Shown here: piece after piece, positions 29,664 through 37,893 of the stretch
Numbering within the stretch: position 1 is the stretch's first letter
Layout of the letters: each line of letters opens with the position of its first letter
Assembly (NCBI GenBank): GCA_023411035.1
Contig: JAEYPE010000097.1
Coordinates: 1 to 64,000 of the forward strand
Source: Pseudomonadota bacterium
GTDB taxonomy: Bacteria > Pseudomonadota > Alphaproteobacteria > Azospirillales > Azospirillaceae
Length of the DNA: 64,000 nucleotides
Direction: 5' to 3'
Notes under the pieces: model-generated
The model's input: the letters and a program-made list of their open reading frames with translations, nothing else
Database searches by the model: none
Told to the model about the DNA's origin: nothing
Position numbers and translations under genes: made by a program

Positions 29664-30947
29664 CTACACCTCCCGCCGCAGCAGCGACAGGGCGGCCATC
29701 GCCATGACCTGCGCGGAATGGATCATGTCGTCGATGTCCACATACTCGTCCGGCTGGTGGGCGAGGTCGAGGATGCCGGGGCCGTAGGCGATGCAGTCCT
29801 TCAGATGCCCGACCCGCGCGATGTGCTTCTGGTCGTAGGTGCCGGGGGAGACGACCTGCGCCGCCGGGCGGCCCAGCACCGTTTCGATGGCGGCACCGAC
29901 CGCCCGCACCACCGGCGCGTCCGCGTCGGTCAGGGTGGGCAGGAAGGCCAGCACCTCCCGCAGCTCGTAATCGAAGCCGGGGCGGTCGCGCCGCAAATCC
30001 TCCAGGATGCCGGTGATCTCCGCCTTCACCTCCTCCGGGTCCTCCTCGATCAGGTAGCGGCGGTCGATGACCATGCGGCAGCGGTCGGGCACCATCGGGC
30101 TGGGCAGCCCGCCATGTTCCTCCGGCTGGCCGCCGTGGATGGCGTTGACGTTCAGGGTGGACTGGCGCGCCCCCTCCGGCACCACCGGCATGGCGGTGCG
30201 CTTGGCGGCCAGCCGGGGGATCAGCTCCGTCTCGATCCGGTGCAGCACCGCCCCCATATGGCGCACCGCGCAGTTGCCGAGGAAGGGCATGGAGCCATGG
30301 GCGACGCGGCCCTTCGTCTCGATCTCCGCCCACCAGACGCCGCGATGGCCGATGCACACCCGGTCCACGTTCAGCGGCTCCGGGATGATGACGTGATCCA
30401 CCCGCGGGCGGGAGAAGTAGCCGAGTTTTGCCAGATGCCCGACCCCGCCATAGCCGCCGGACTCCTCGTCCACCGTGCCGGAGATCTCCAGCGCGCCGGG
30501 AAAGGGGATGCCCTCCTCCAGGATCGCTTCGACGGCGATGATGGAGGCGGCGATCCCGCCCTTCATGTCGCAGGCGCCGCGGCCATAGACGCGCCCGTCC
30601 TTCACCACCCCTTCGAAGGGATCGACGGTCCAGCCCTGTCCGGCGGGCACCACGTCGATGTGGCCGTTGAAATGCACGCAGGGACCGGGCTCCCGCCCTT
30701 CGATCCGGGCGACGACGTTGGTGCGGGGGTAGCGGTCGCTGTCGCCCGGCGCCCCCTCCGCCCGCACATACTCCACCCGGAAGCCGCGCGCGGCCAGCCG
30801 CCGCCCGAGGAACTCCGCACAGTCGGTGTAGACGTCGCCGGGCGGGTTGACGGTGGGGATGCGGATCAGGTCGCGGGTCAGGGCGACGAGATCATCCCGC
30901 CGCCCCGCGATCCGGCGGAACAGCGACTCCCGGTGGTCGAGCGGCAT
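29664..30947 (-). CDS. M20 family metallohydrolase (ArgE/DapE-like)
   Basis: 427 residues from the ATG at 30947 (GGGGAGA upstream). Two-zinc M20 signatures: HFNGHIDVVP (His and catalytic Asp), GACDMKGG (bridging Asp), DEESGGYGG (general base Glu). Central dimerisation domain present. Annotated relatives are acetylornithine deacetylase/succinyl-diaminopimelate desuccinylase family members, but the true substrate cannot be inferred. It lies 75 bases downstream of nadC on the same strand and may be co-transcribed. Confidence 0.88.
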   Translation of the reverse strand: MPLDHRESLFRRIAGRRDDLVALTRDLIRIPTVNPPGDVYTDCAEFLGRRLAARGFRVEYVRAEGAPGDSDRYPRTNVVARIEGREPGPCVHFNGHIDVVPAGQGWTVDPFEGVVKDGRVYGRGACDMKGGIAASIIAVEAILEEGIPFPGALEISGTVDEESGGYGGVGHLAKLGYFSRPRVDHVIIPEPLNVDRVCIGHRGVWWAEIETKGRVAHGSMPFLGNCAVRHMGAVLHRIETELIPRLAAKRTAMPVVPEGARQSTLNVNAIHGGQPEEHGGLPSPMVPDRCRMVIDRRYLIEEDPEEVKAEITGILEDLRRDRPGFDYELREVLAFLPTLTDADAPVVRAVGAAIETVLGRPAAQVVSPGTYDQKHIARVGHLKDCIAYGPGILDLAHQPDEYVDIDDMIHSAQVMAMAALSLLRREV

Positions 30948-31022
30948 GACTTCTCCCCGCGCACAATTCGTCACGCGGAAGGATCGGCCATGCCCGCGTG
31001 CCTGTCGAGGGGCTTCGTGTCC

Positions 31023-31856
31023 TTACATATCCAAGCCGATGTCCAGATTCGGCGCGCTGTGGGTCAGCCAGCCGACGGAGATCATGTCCACGCCCGACTC
31101 CGCGATGGCCCGCACGGTGGACAGGGTGACGTTGCCGGACGCCTCCGTCACCATGCGGCCATCCACCATGGCGACGGCGCGGCGCAGCGTCTCCGGGTCC
31201 ATGTTGTCGAGCAGGACGACATCGACCGGCAGGGTCAGCAATTCCTCCAACTGCGCCAGCGTATCCACCTCGACCTCCACCTTGACCATGTGGCCGATGG
31301 CGGCGCGGACGCGCTCCACCGCCGGGCGGATGCCGCCGGCCACGGCGATGTGGTTGTCCTTGACCAGAACCGCGTCGTCCAACCCGAAGCGGTGGTTGAA
31401 GCCGCCGCCCAGCCGCACCGCGTGCTTCTCCAGGACGCGCAGGCCGGGAGTGGTCTTGCGGGTGCAGACGATGCGGGTGCGGGTGCCCTCCACCGCGCGG
31501 ACCAGCGCGCGGGTGGCTGTGGCGATGCCGGACAGGCGGCCCAGGATGTTCAGCGCCGTGCGCTCCGCCGTCAGCAGGGCGCGGGCGCGGGCCGTCACGG
31601 TGGCGATGGTGGCGCCGGGGGCCACGTCGCTGCCGTCGCCATGCTCCACCCGCAGTTCCGCCGCCGGGTCGAGGATGCGGAAGGCGGACAGGGCGACCTC
31701 CAGCCCGGCGACGCGCCCGTCCTTGCGAGCGGCCAGCCGCGCCGTCGCCACGGCGTCCGCCGGGACGATGCTGTCCGTCGTGATGTCGCCGGCCCGCCCG
31801 AGATCCTCCGCCAGGGCGGCGCGGACGATCGGCTCGAAGGTCAGAGGGTGGAGCAT
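31023..31856 (-). CDS. nadC: Quinolinate phosphoribosyltransferase (decarboxylating)
   Basis: Converts quinolinate and PRPP to nicotinate mononucleotide, third step of de novo NAD synthesis. 277 residues, type II PRTase barrel with TRKTTPGLRVLEKHAVRLGG (CTRKT.PG substrate-site motif), KDNHI and VDVVLLDNM. The ATG at 31856 starts the family fold and lies inside the last codons of nadB (16-base overlap), showing coupling. Family length 270-300. Confidence 0.95.
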   Translation of the reverse strand: MLHPLTFEPIVRAALAEDLGRAGDITTDSIVPADAVATARLAARKDGRVAGLEVALSAFRILDPAAELRVEHGDGSDVAPGATIATVTARARALLTAERTALNILGRLSGIATATRALVRAVEGTRTRIVCTRKTTPGLRVLEKHAVRLGGGFNHRFGLDDAVLVKDNHIAVAGGIRPAVERVRAAIGHMVKVEVEVDTLAQLEELLTLPVDVVLLDNMDPETLRRAVAMVDGRMVTEASGNVTLSTVRAIAESGVDMISVGWLTHSAPNLDIGLDM

Positions 31857-33463
31857 GCGGCATCTCCGGAAAGGGGACCGGCGGCGCCGGCCAGATCGTT
31901 GAGGGTAAAGCGGTGGCGCTGCGCCGCCGGGTCTTCCTGCGGGAAGTCGGTGCGGAAATGCGCCCCGCGGCTTTCGCTGCGGTTCAGCGCGGCATGGACG
32001 ATCAGCCGCCCGGCCAGCAGTCGGTTGCGCGCCTCGCCCCAGCGGCGGACGGCGGCGAGGTCCGCCGTGCCACCGTCGCGCAGCGCGTCGAGCGCCACCG
32101 CCAGCCGGTCCAGCTTCCGCCGGGCGGCCAGCAGACCCACCCCGTCGCGCACCAGCCCGGCGCCCTGGTAGAGCGTGCGGCGCGATTCGTCCGCGATGGC
32201 GTCGAGCAGCCCGGCCCCGACCTCCCCGGCCACGGCGGGGGCCTCCGGAAGAGCGAAGGGCGGCAGGGGCGGCAAATCCCGCCCGGCCACGTCGCGGGCG
32301 ACCCGCGCCCCGAACACCAGCGCTTCCAGCAGCGAGTTGCTGGCCAGCCGGTTGGCGCCGTGGACCCCGGTGCAGGCCACCTCGCCGCAGGCCCACAGCC
32401 CGTCCAGGCTGGTCCGCCCGGCGGAATCGGTGACCACCCCGCCCATGTGGTAGTGCGCCGCCGGGGCGACCGGCACCGGCTCCCGCCGGGGGTCCAGACC
32501 GTGGGCGGCGCAGAGCGCCAGAACGGTGGGGAAGCCGTCGGGCCGGGCGGCCAGCGCCGGGCGCAGGTCGAGCAGCACCGGCTCCCCCGCCGCCACGCGG
32601 GCGCCGATGGCGCGGGCCACCACGTCGCGCGGGGCCAGTTCGGCCAGCGGATGTTCCGCCGTCATGAAGCGGGTCCCGCGGCGGTCGAGCAGCACCGCCC
32701 CGGCGCCGCGCAGCGGCTCGGTCAGCAGGGGGGCGGGATCGGCCTCGACGGCGAGCGCCGTGGGGTGGAACTGCACGAACTCCACGTCGGCGAGCAGCGC
32801 CCCGGCCCGCGCGGCCAGCGCCAGCCCGTCGCCGGTCGCTTCCGGCGGGTTGGTGGTGCGGGCATAGGCGCCGCCGGTTCCGCCGGTCGCCAGCACCACG
32901 CGCGGCGCGCGGTGGAACACCCAGCCTCCGGAATGGCTGGCCAGCACGCCGCAGACCCGCCCGTTGCGCACCGCCAGATCGACGGCGAAGGCGCCGGTTT
33001 CCACATGGATGGACGGGGTGGCGCGCACACGCACCGCCAGCGCCGCCACCAGCGTCGCGCCCGTGGCGTCACCGCCGGCATGGACGATGCGCGCGGCCCC
33101 GTGCGCCGCCTCCCGCCCCAGCAGGGGGGTGCCGTCGGCGTCGCGGTCGAAGGGCAGACCGGCGATGAGCATCGCCCGCACCCGCTCCGCGCCTTCGCGG
33201 GTCAGCAGCAGGGCGCGGCCCGCGTCCACGAAACCGGCCCCTGCCGCCACCGTGTCGGCGGCGTGCGCCTCCGGCCCGTCGCCAGGACCGATGGCGGCGG
33301 CGATGCCGCCCTGCGCGTGGTTGCTGGACCCGCCCGGCAGGTCCGGCGTCTTGGTCAGCAGCGTGACGGGGCGCGGCGCCAGATGCAGTGCGGCGGTCAG
33401 CCCGGCGAGACCGGAGCCGATGACGACCACCGCCGAATCGCGGACCGTGTAGGGGGTGACCAT
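31841..33463 (-). CDS. nadB: L-aspartate oxidase
   Basis: FAD enzyme that oxidises aspartate to iminoaspartate, first step of NAD synthesis. 540 residues. The dinucleotide motif VIGSGLAGLTAAL is near 13-25, SSNHAQGGIAAA follows at about 46, and the active-site region HYHMGG and GEVACTGVHGANRLASNSLL (conserved GANRLASNS) is present. Placed between nadA and nadC, overlapping nadC and starting 27 bases after the nadA stop. Confidence 0.96.
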   Translation of the reverse strand: MVTPYTVRDSAVVVIGSGLAGLTAALHLAPRPVTLLTKTPDLPGGSSNHAQGGIAAAIGPGDGPEAHAADTVAAGAGFVDAGRALLLTREGAERVRAMLIAGLPFDRDADGTPLLGREAAHGAARIVHAGGDATGATLVAALAVRVRATPSIHVETGAFAVDLAVRNGRVCGVLASHSGGWVFHRAPRVVLATGGTGGAYARTTNPPEATGDGLALAARAGALLADVEFVQFHPTALAVEADPAPLLTEPLRGAGAVLLDRRGTRFMTAEHPLAELAPRDVVARAIGARVAAGEPVLLDLRPALAARPDGFPTVLALCAAHGLDPRREPVPVAPAAHYHMGGVVTDSAGRTSLDGLWACGEVACTGVHGANRLASNSLLEALVFGARVARDVAGRDLPPLPPFALPEAPAVAGEVGAGLLDAIADESRRTLYQGAGLVRDGVGLLAARRKLDRLAVALDALRDGGTADLAAVRRWGEARNRLLAGRLIVHAALNRSESRGAHFRTDFPQEDPAAQRHRFTLNDLAGAAGPLSGDAACSTL

Positions 33464-33490
33464 GGGAAGCCTCCCGGAGAGGGGATTTGG

Positions 33491-34501
33491 TCAGCGCGGC
33501 TTGACGGCGAGCATCCGCTCAACGGAGCGGCGGGCGCGGTCGGTCACCTCCGGCGCGATGGTCACCCGCGGCTCCAGCGTGCGCAGGCTGTCCAGGATGT
33601 TCGCAAGCGTAATCTTCTTCATGTGCGGGCACAGGTTGCAGGGCCGCACGAACTCCGTCTCCGGCGAGGCGGCGGCCACGTTGTCGCTCATCGAGCATTC
33701 GGTGACCATCAACACCCGCGGCGGGCGGCGGTCCGCCACGAAATCGACCATGCGCGCGGTGGAGCCCACGAAGTCGGCGGCCTCCAGCACGTCGGGCGGG
33801 CATTCGGGATGGGCGATGACGACCAGATCGTCGAACCGCCCGCGGAAGTCGCGGATCTCGTCGCCGGTGAAGCGCTCGTGCACCTCGCAATGGCCCTTCC
33901 AGGCGACGATCTCGACGCTGGTCTGGGTGGCGACGTATTTCGCCAGATACTCGTCGGGCAGCATGATGACGCGCGGCGCGCCCAGCGATTCCACCACCTC
34001 CACCGCGTTGCCGGAGGTGCAGCAGATGTCCACCTCCGCCTTCACGTCCGCCGAGGTGTTGACATAGGCGACCACCGGCACGCCCGGATAGCGCTCGCGC
34101 AGCAGCCGCACGTCGGCGGCGGTGATCGATTCCGCCAGCGAGCAGCCGGCCCCCGTGTCGGGGATCAGCACCGTCTTGGCCGGGTTCAGCAGCTTCGCGG
34201 TCTCCGCCATGAAATGCACGCCGGCCAGAACGATCACGTCGGCGTCGGTCTGCGTCGCCTTGGCGGCCAGCGCCAGACTGTCGCCCACGATGTCGGCCAC
34301 GCCGTGGAAGATTTCCGGCGTCTGGTAATTGTGGGCGAGGATCACCGCGTTGCGTTCCCGCTTCAGGCGGTTGATCTCGTGCACCAGCGGGGCATGGAAC
34401 GGCCATTCGACGGCGGGGATCACGCGCTTCACACGCTCGTAGATCGGCTGCGTCGCCGCGGCGATGGCGGGCGTGTAGGCTAGACCGGTGGTATCGCGCA
34501 T
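33491..34501 (-). CDS. nadA: Quinolinate synthase A
   Basis: Condenses iminoaspartate with dihydroxyacetone phosphate to quinolinate using a 4Fe-4S cluster. 336 residues. The three cluster cysteines are in TGAGCSLAES, the CCTSGNAVEV segment and RPCNLCPHMKK. YQTPEIHxx-like AHNYQTPEIF is near residue 57. AAAGGA lies upstream of the ATG. It is the first gene of nadABC, and two operators overlap its promoter. Confidence 0.96.
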   Translation of the reverse strand: MRDTTGLAYTPAIAAATQPIYERVKRVIPAVEWPFHAPLVHEINRLKRERNAVILAHNYQTPEIFHGVADIVGDSLALAAKATQTDADVIVLAGVHFMAETAKLLNPAKTVLIPDTGAGCSLAESITAADVRLLRERYPGVPVVAYVNTSADVKAEVDICCTSGNAVEVVESLGAPRVIMLPDEYLAKYVATQTSVEIVAWKGHCEVHERFTGDEIRDFRGRFDDLVVIAHPECPPDVLEAADFVGSTARMVDFVADRRPPRVLMVTECSMSDNVAAASPETEFVRPCNLCPHMKKITLANILDSLRTLEPRVTIAPEVTDRARRSVERMLAVKPR

Positions 34502-34516
34502 GGCACATTCCTTTAA

Positions 34517-34556
34517 TGCTCACTGCGAGCAAAACCATAAATACTCGATTGGAGCA
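34517..34556. promoter_or_regulatory. Two tandem inverted-repeat operators before nadA
   Basis: In the gene's sense TGCTC-CAATC-GAGTA (34542-34556) and TGCTC-GCAGT-GAGCA (34517-34531): the same 5-N5-5 palindrome twice, centres 25 bases apart. The first fills the promoter spacer and the second covers the start-of-transcription region, a repressor layout. A NadQ-type repressor is a candidate by analogy; no regulator gene is in the window. Confidence 0.65.
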
Positions 34557-34562
34557 TATCAA
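34534..34562 (-). promoter_or_regulatory. Sigma-70 promoter of nadABC
   Basis: Minus-strand TTGATA, 17-base spacer, TATGGT. The spacer contains the distal operator palindrome. Confidence 0.6.
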
Positions 34563-34620
34563 GGGGAAAAGGACGCGCCATCCCGAATCGTTCGTAGACC
34601 TCCATACTTCGCGTCCTGGC

Positions 34621-35028
34621 CTACTTCGCCTCCTGGCTGGTCAGGTCGGACGGGTCTTCGGAGCGGGTCGGCTCGTTCGGCTGGTCGGGTTCGCTGGCCC
34701 ACTGGTTCGGGCGCGGCACCGGGTTGCCCTGAAGGTCCGGCGGCGCCCGGCGCACGTCGGCCAGGGCCTGCTGCAACTCGCTCCCCTGGGTGTCGCCGCT
34801 GGTGGTGGGTTTGGGCGTGCGGACTCCCTGTTCGTTGGGGGGTGGCTCCTGGCTTTTCTGCACCTGGGTGTCGTTGGACAGCGACTCCTTGGTGGTTTCC
34901 TGGGCGATGACGTTGCCGGTCATCAGAAACCCGGCCAGCAGACCGGCGGAAATGAAGGCGGCGAGCAAGGCGGCGGACTCCTTCGGGTGAGGGGCAAAAG
35001 GCCGTCCTCTCCCAACAGGCGCGGGCAC
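34621..35028 (-). CDS. Hypothetical exported or membrane-anchored hydrophilic protein
   Basis: About 135 residues from the GTG at 35028 (GGGAGG four bases upstream; no ATG suits). A hydrophobic stretch (ALLAAFISAGLLAGFLM) at about residues 19-38 is followed by a Gln/Pro/Glu/Asp/Ser-rich, probably disordered tail. The former may be a signal or anchor. No family recognised. It is divergent from the formate dehydrogenase cluster by 31 bases. Confidence 0.55.
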   Translation of the reverse strand: MPAPVGRGRPFAPHPKESAALLAAFISAGLLAGFLMTGNVIAQETTKESLSNDTQVQKSQEPPPNEQGVRTPKPTTSGDTQGSELQQALADVRRAPPDLQGNPVPRPNQWASEPDQPNEPTRSEDPSDLTSQEAK

Positions 35029-35059
35029 CAAGCCTCCCGTTTCCGCGTTATCAAGGGCA

Positions 35060-35676
35060 TGGACCCGACCGACACCCTGATTCTGCCCCCCGTCTTCCGC
35101 CCCTGGCCCGCCGAGGCGGACGGCCCCTTCGCCACCGCCTGCCGCTTCGCGGCGGAGGGGGCGGAGCCCGGCACGCTCGTCCACGCCAATCGGCGCGACC
35201 GGCTGGATGTGGCGTTTGTGCTGGCCCCCGACCGCTCCGACGCCGACAGCGGTCTGGTCGCCGTCACCCTGGTCGCGCTGGCCGAGGCGCTGGAGGCGCT
35301 GGGGCCGCCCCGCCAGAGCATACGGTTCGACGGCGCGGGCCGCCTGATGCTGAACGGCGCGCTGGTCGGCGGGGTGACGGCCGCCCTCGGCCCCGGCGCG
35401 GAGGACGGGATTCCGGATTGGGCCGTGGTCGGCGCGGAACTGGAGGTTCTAGGCGATCCGGACGATCCCGACCCCGGACGCCACCCCGACCGCTCGGCCC
35501 TGCGCGAGGAAGGCTTCGGCGAAACCGACGCCATGGAGGTGCTGGAGAGCTTCACCCGCCATTTCCTGACCTGGATCGACCTGTGGATGGAGGCGGGCTT
35601 CGAGCCGGTGTTGCAGGTCTGGGAAAAGCGGCTCCTGCCGGTGGGGAAGCCGGCTGGGAAGGAGGTGCGGTCATGA
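35060..35676 (+). CDS. Biotin/lipoate A/B protein ligase-like protein
   Basis: 205 residues starting MDPTDTLILPPVFRPW. The body resembles the BPL/LplA/LipB fold (DRLDVAFVLAPDR, then AEALEALGPPRQSIRF), with a C-terminal DUF4444-like part ending HFLTWIDLWMEAGFEPVL. I see no GRGRxG biotinyl-AMP loop. It is the first gene of the formate dehydrogenase cluster and overlaps the DUF3305 gene (ATGA), so its job probably concerns this enzyme, though a role has not been shown. Confidence 0.75.
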
Positions 35677-36197
35677 CCGGACAGGCCGAGCGGCGCGGCG
35701 TCGGCATCACGGCGGAGCGCCAGCGCATCGACAATCCGTGGGTGGACGCGCGCTGGCGCGTGACCGGCGCCCTGCCGCCCTTGCCCGACCGCGCGCCCTG
35801 GACGGTGCTGGCGCAGGACGGGGAACGCACCGGCTATTACGCGGGCACCACGGAGATCGTGCTGTATCCGGGGGAAACGGAGAATTACGCGGAGAATCTC
35901 AAGGGCGGCCGTCCGATGCTCTACGTCATCCTGCGCCGCTGCGCGGAGGAGCCGGGGCTGCGGCTGCTGGCCGCCACCGTCGATCCCGGCGAGGTTGACG
36001 CCCATTCCGACGCGGGCGACGACCTGATCGAAGCGATCCCCCTGCCTCCCGATCTGGCCGGATGGCTTCGGGATTTCGTGGCCCGCAACCACGCCGACCG
36101 CCCCTTCTACAAGCGCCGCCGCGACCGCGCCGACCCGGAAGCCCTGGCCCGCCGCGCCCCCGTCGCCCAGCACGCAAAGGGCAACGGCCATGGATGA
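35673..36197 (+). CDS. DUF3305 domain protein of the formate dehydrogenase cluster
   Basis: 174 residues starting MTGQAERRGVGITAERQRID. Contains the DUF3305 pattern: NPWVDARWRV, YYAGTTEIVLYPGETENY and a YVILRR strand. Function unknown, but the family is consistently encoded with formate dehydrogenases. The start overlaps the ligase-like stop and its end overlaps the DUF3306 start by eight bases, so the three are translationally linked. Confidence 0.82.
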   Translation: MTGQAERRGVGITAERQRIDNPWVDARWRVTGALPPLPDRAPWTVLAQDGERTGYYAGTTEIVLYPGETENYAENLKGGRPMLYVILRRCAEEPGLRLLAATVDPGEVDAHSDAGDDLIEAIPLPPDLAGWLRDFVARNHADRPFYKRRRDRADPEALARRAPVAQHAKGNGHG

Positions 36198-36720
36198 AAC
36201 GGCCATGGATGACGGGTCCGAAGGCTTCCTGTCCCGCTGGTCCCGCCGCAAGCGGGAGGCGCGGGAAGCCCCCGCCGAAACACCCTCGCCGCGGGCAGAG
36301 GAGGCGGAAGCAAAAGCGGAAGCCGCCGCCCCTCCCCCGGAGCCCTTCGATCCGGAGAGCCTGCCGCCGGTGGACAGCTTGGGTGCGGACAGCGACTACA
36401 CCGCCTTCCTCGCCGGCAACGTCCCGCAGGAACTGCGGCGGCTCGCCCTGCGCAAAGCCTGGACCAGCGATCCGGTCATCGCGGGCTTCCGCGGCTTCGC
36501 CGAATATGACTGGGACTGCAACGCCCCCGGCTATGGCCGGCTGCTGCCCACCGACCGCATCGCCGATCTGCTGGACCGCATCGGCATCGACGAAAAGCCG
36601 CCTGCCGAAAAGCCTCCCGCCGAAGAGACGCCGGACGAGGGGGCAACAACGCCGCTGGAGGGCATTCCGGCCGCCGAAGCGGAACCGGGGGACGAACCGG
36701 AGGACGGAGGCCCGACGTAA
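36190..36720 (+). CDS. DUF3306 domain protein of the formate dehydrogenase cluster
   Basis: 176 residues. A conserved N-terminal FLSRWSRRKREAREA motif is followed by an acidic Ala/Glu/Pro linker, then the DUF3306 core (LPPVDSLGADSDYTAFLAGN, LRKAWTSDPVIAGF, YDWDCNAPGYG) and a disordered acidic tail. Function unknown; pairs with DUF3305 in FDH loci. Confidence 0.82.
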   Translation: MDETAMDDGSEGFLSRWSRRKREAREAPAETPSPRAEEAEAKAEAAAPPPEPFDPESLPPVDSLGADSDYTAFLAGNVPQELRRLALRKAWTSDPVIAGFRGFAEYDWDCNAPGYGRLLPTDRIADLLDRIGIDEKPPAEKPPAEETPDEGATTPLEGIPAAEAEPGDEPEDGGPT

Positions 36721-36828
36721 GCGCCGACTGCGCAACAGCCAACTGCGTAACATTTGGGCACCGTCGCTGTTGTCCCCTCAGGAGCCGGATCATAACCGGC
36801 CACCGGGAAGGCGAAGCGGGGCAAGGGC

Positions 36829-37485
36829 ATGGCGGCATCGGCCATCATCGACGACGCGGATATGCTGCGGGCGCGGGCATACGGCCTGCTGGCCCATTTT
36901 TTGGCGCGCCCGCCAACACGCGCGTTGCTGGGCACGGTCGGCGCGCTGGCGGGGGACGGCTCTCCCCTGGGCCGCGCCATCGCCGATCTGGCCGCGCGTG
37001 CCCGCGCCCTCTCCGGCGATCCGGACGGCGAACGCCGGGCCGAGCGCGAATACCACGAACTGTTCATCGGCGTGACGCGGGGCGAACTGGTTCCCTTCGC
37101 CTCCTACTACCGCACCGGATTCCTGATCGACCGCCCGCTGGCCCGGCTGCGCGAGGACATGCAGGAACTCGGCATCGAGCGCGCCCCCGGCGTCAGCGAA
37201 CCGGAAGACCACATCGCCGCCATTGCCGAGATCATGGGCGGGCTGGCCGCCGGCACGATCGGCGCGGAGGACGGGGAAGCTCTGGACCTGCCACACCAGA
37301 AACGCTTCTTCGACCGCCACCTCGCCCCCTGGGCACCCCGCTTCTTCGCGGACCTGGAGGAGGCCAAGGCGGCGGAACTGTACCGGCCCGTGGGTACCTT
37401 CGGGCGGCTGTTCCTGGACATCGAGACGAACGCCTTCGCGATGATCGAGCACGTCCGGCAGGGCGCGGTCCGCGGACAGGACTAA
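36829..37485 (+). CDS. TorD/DmsD-family maturation chaperone
   Basis: 218 residues, all-helical. Binds the Tat signal of a molybdoenzyme and protects the apoenzyme until cofactor insertion. Family motifs: EYHELFIG, EPEDHIAAIAEIM and HLAPWAPRFF. The target here is presumably the formate dehydrogenase alpha subunit downstream. A 108-base gap with direct repeats (ACTGCGcAACA at 36727 and ACTGCGtAACA at 36742) precedes it; two hairpins follow. Confidence 0.9.
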   Translation: MAASAIIDDADMLRARAYGLLAHFLARPPTRALLGTVGALAGDGSPLGRAIADLAARARALSGDPDGERRAEREYHELFIGVTRGELVPFASYYRTGFLIDRPLARLREDMQELGIERAPGVSEPEDHIAAIAEIMGGLAAGTIGAEDGEALDLPHQKRFFDRHLAPWAPRFFADLEEAKAAELYRPVGTFGRLFLDIETNAFAMIEHVRQGAVRGQD

Positions 37486-37534
37486 GCAGGTTTTCCGAAC
37501 TCCGCCCACACATGGGCGGGCTCGGAAAACCTGC
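37486..37534 (+). repeat. Long hairpin 1 between torD-like and Tat-protein genes
   Basis: Outer arms GCAGGTTTTCCGA and its exact complement (13 bp), and an inner stem CCGCCCA/TGGGCGG with CACA loop. It begins on the base after the torD-like stop. No T run follows. Confidence 0.8.
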
Positions 37535-37549
37535 AAAACCATAGAGTCC

Positions 37550-37596
37550 GCAGGTTTCTCCAGGCCGGGCCTGTGGCCCGATCTGGAGAAACCTGC
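37550..37596 (+). repeat. Long hairpin 2, sister of hairpin 1
   Basis: Outer arms GCAGGTTTCTCCAG with exact complement (14 bp), inner stem CGGGCC/GGCCCG with TGT loop. It shares the GCAGGTTT outer arm with hairpin 1 and ends 20 bases before the next start codon, just before its ribosome-binding site. Confidence 0.8.
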
Positions 37597-37616
37597 TTAG
37601 CGGGAGGGCACCATCC

Positions 37617-37832
37617 ATGCACCGTGACGAGAATTCCAAGGCCGGCAAGACGGGCCTCCAACGCCGCAGCCTGCTGAAGGGCCTCGGCCTGGGTGCCGCA
37701 GGCGCCGCCGTGGCGGCCGCCACCTTGCGCGCCGCCCCGGCGGAGGCGGAGGAGTCGCACCCCAGACGGTTGAAGGCCCGCTACCGCGACACCCCATACG
37801 TCGAGCGCTTCTACGCGCTGAACCGGCTCTGA
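37617..37832 (+). CDS. Small twin-arginine protein of the formate dehydrogenase region
   Basis: 71 residues. Tat signal LQRRSLLKGLGLGAAG at about 14-29, AEA cut site near 43, then a short mature part containing RYRDTPYVERFYALNRL, characteristic of the FDH-region Tat target family. Possibly a small accessory subunit or maturation factor exported with the enzyme. GGGAGG precedes the ATG. Confidence 0.88.
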   Translation: MHRDENSKAGKTGLQRRSLLKGLGLGAAGAAVAAATLRAAPAEAEESHPRRLKARYRDTPYVERFYALNRL

Positions 37833-37845
37833 CCACGACCTTGAT

Positions 37846-37878
37846 TGGACTTCGACTGGACTTCGACTGGACTTCGAT
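37846..37878 (+). repeat. Three tandem 11-bp repeats before fdhA
   Basis: TGGACTTCGAC occurs at 37846, 37857 and 37868 (last copy ends T). The spacer before fdhA is only 61 bases. Copy number may vary between strains. Confidence 0.7.
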
Positions 37879-37893
37879 TCTGGGGGGCCTCCC

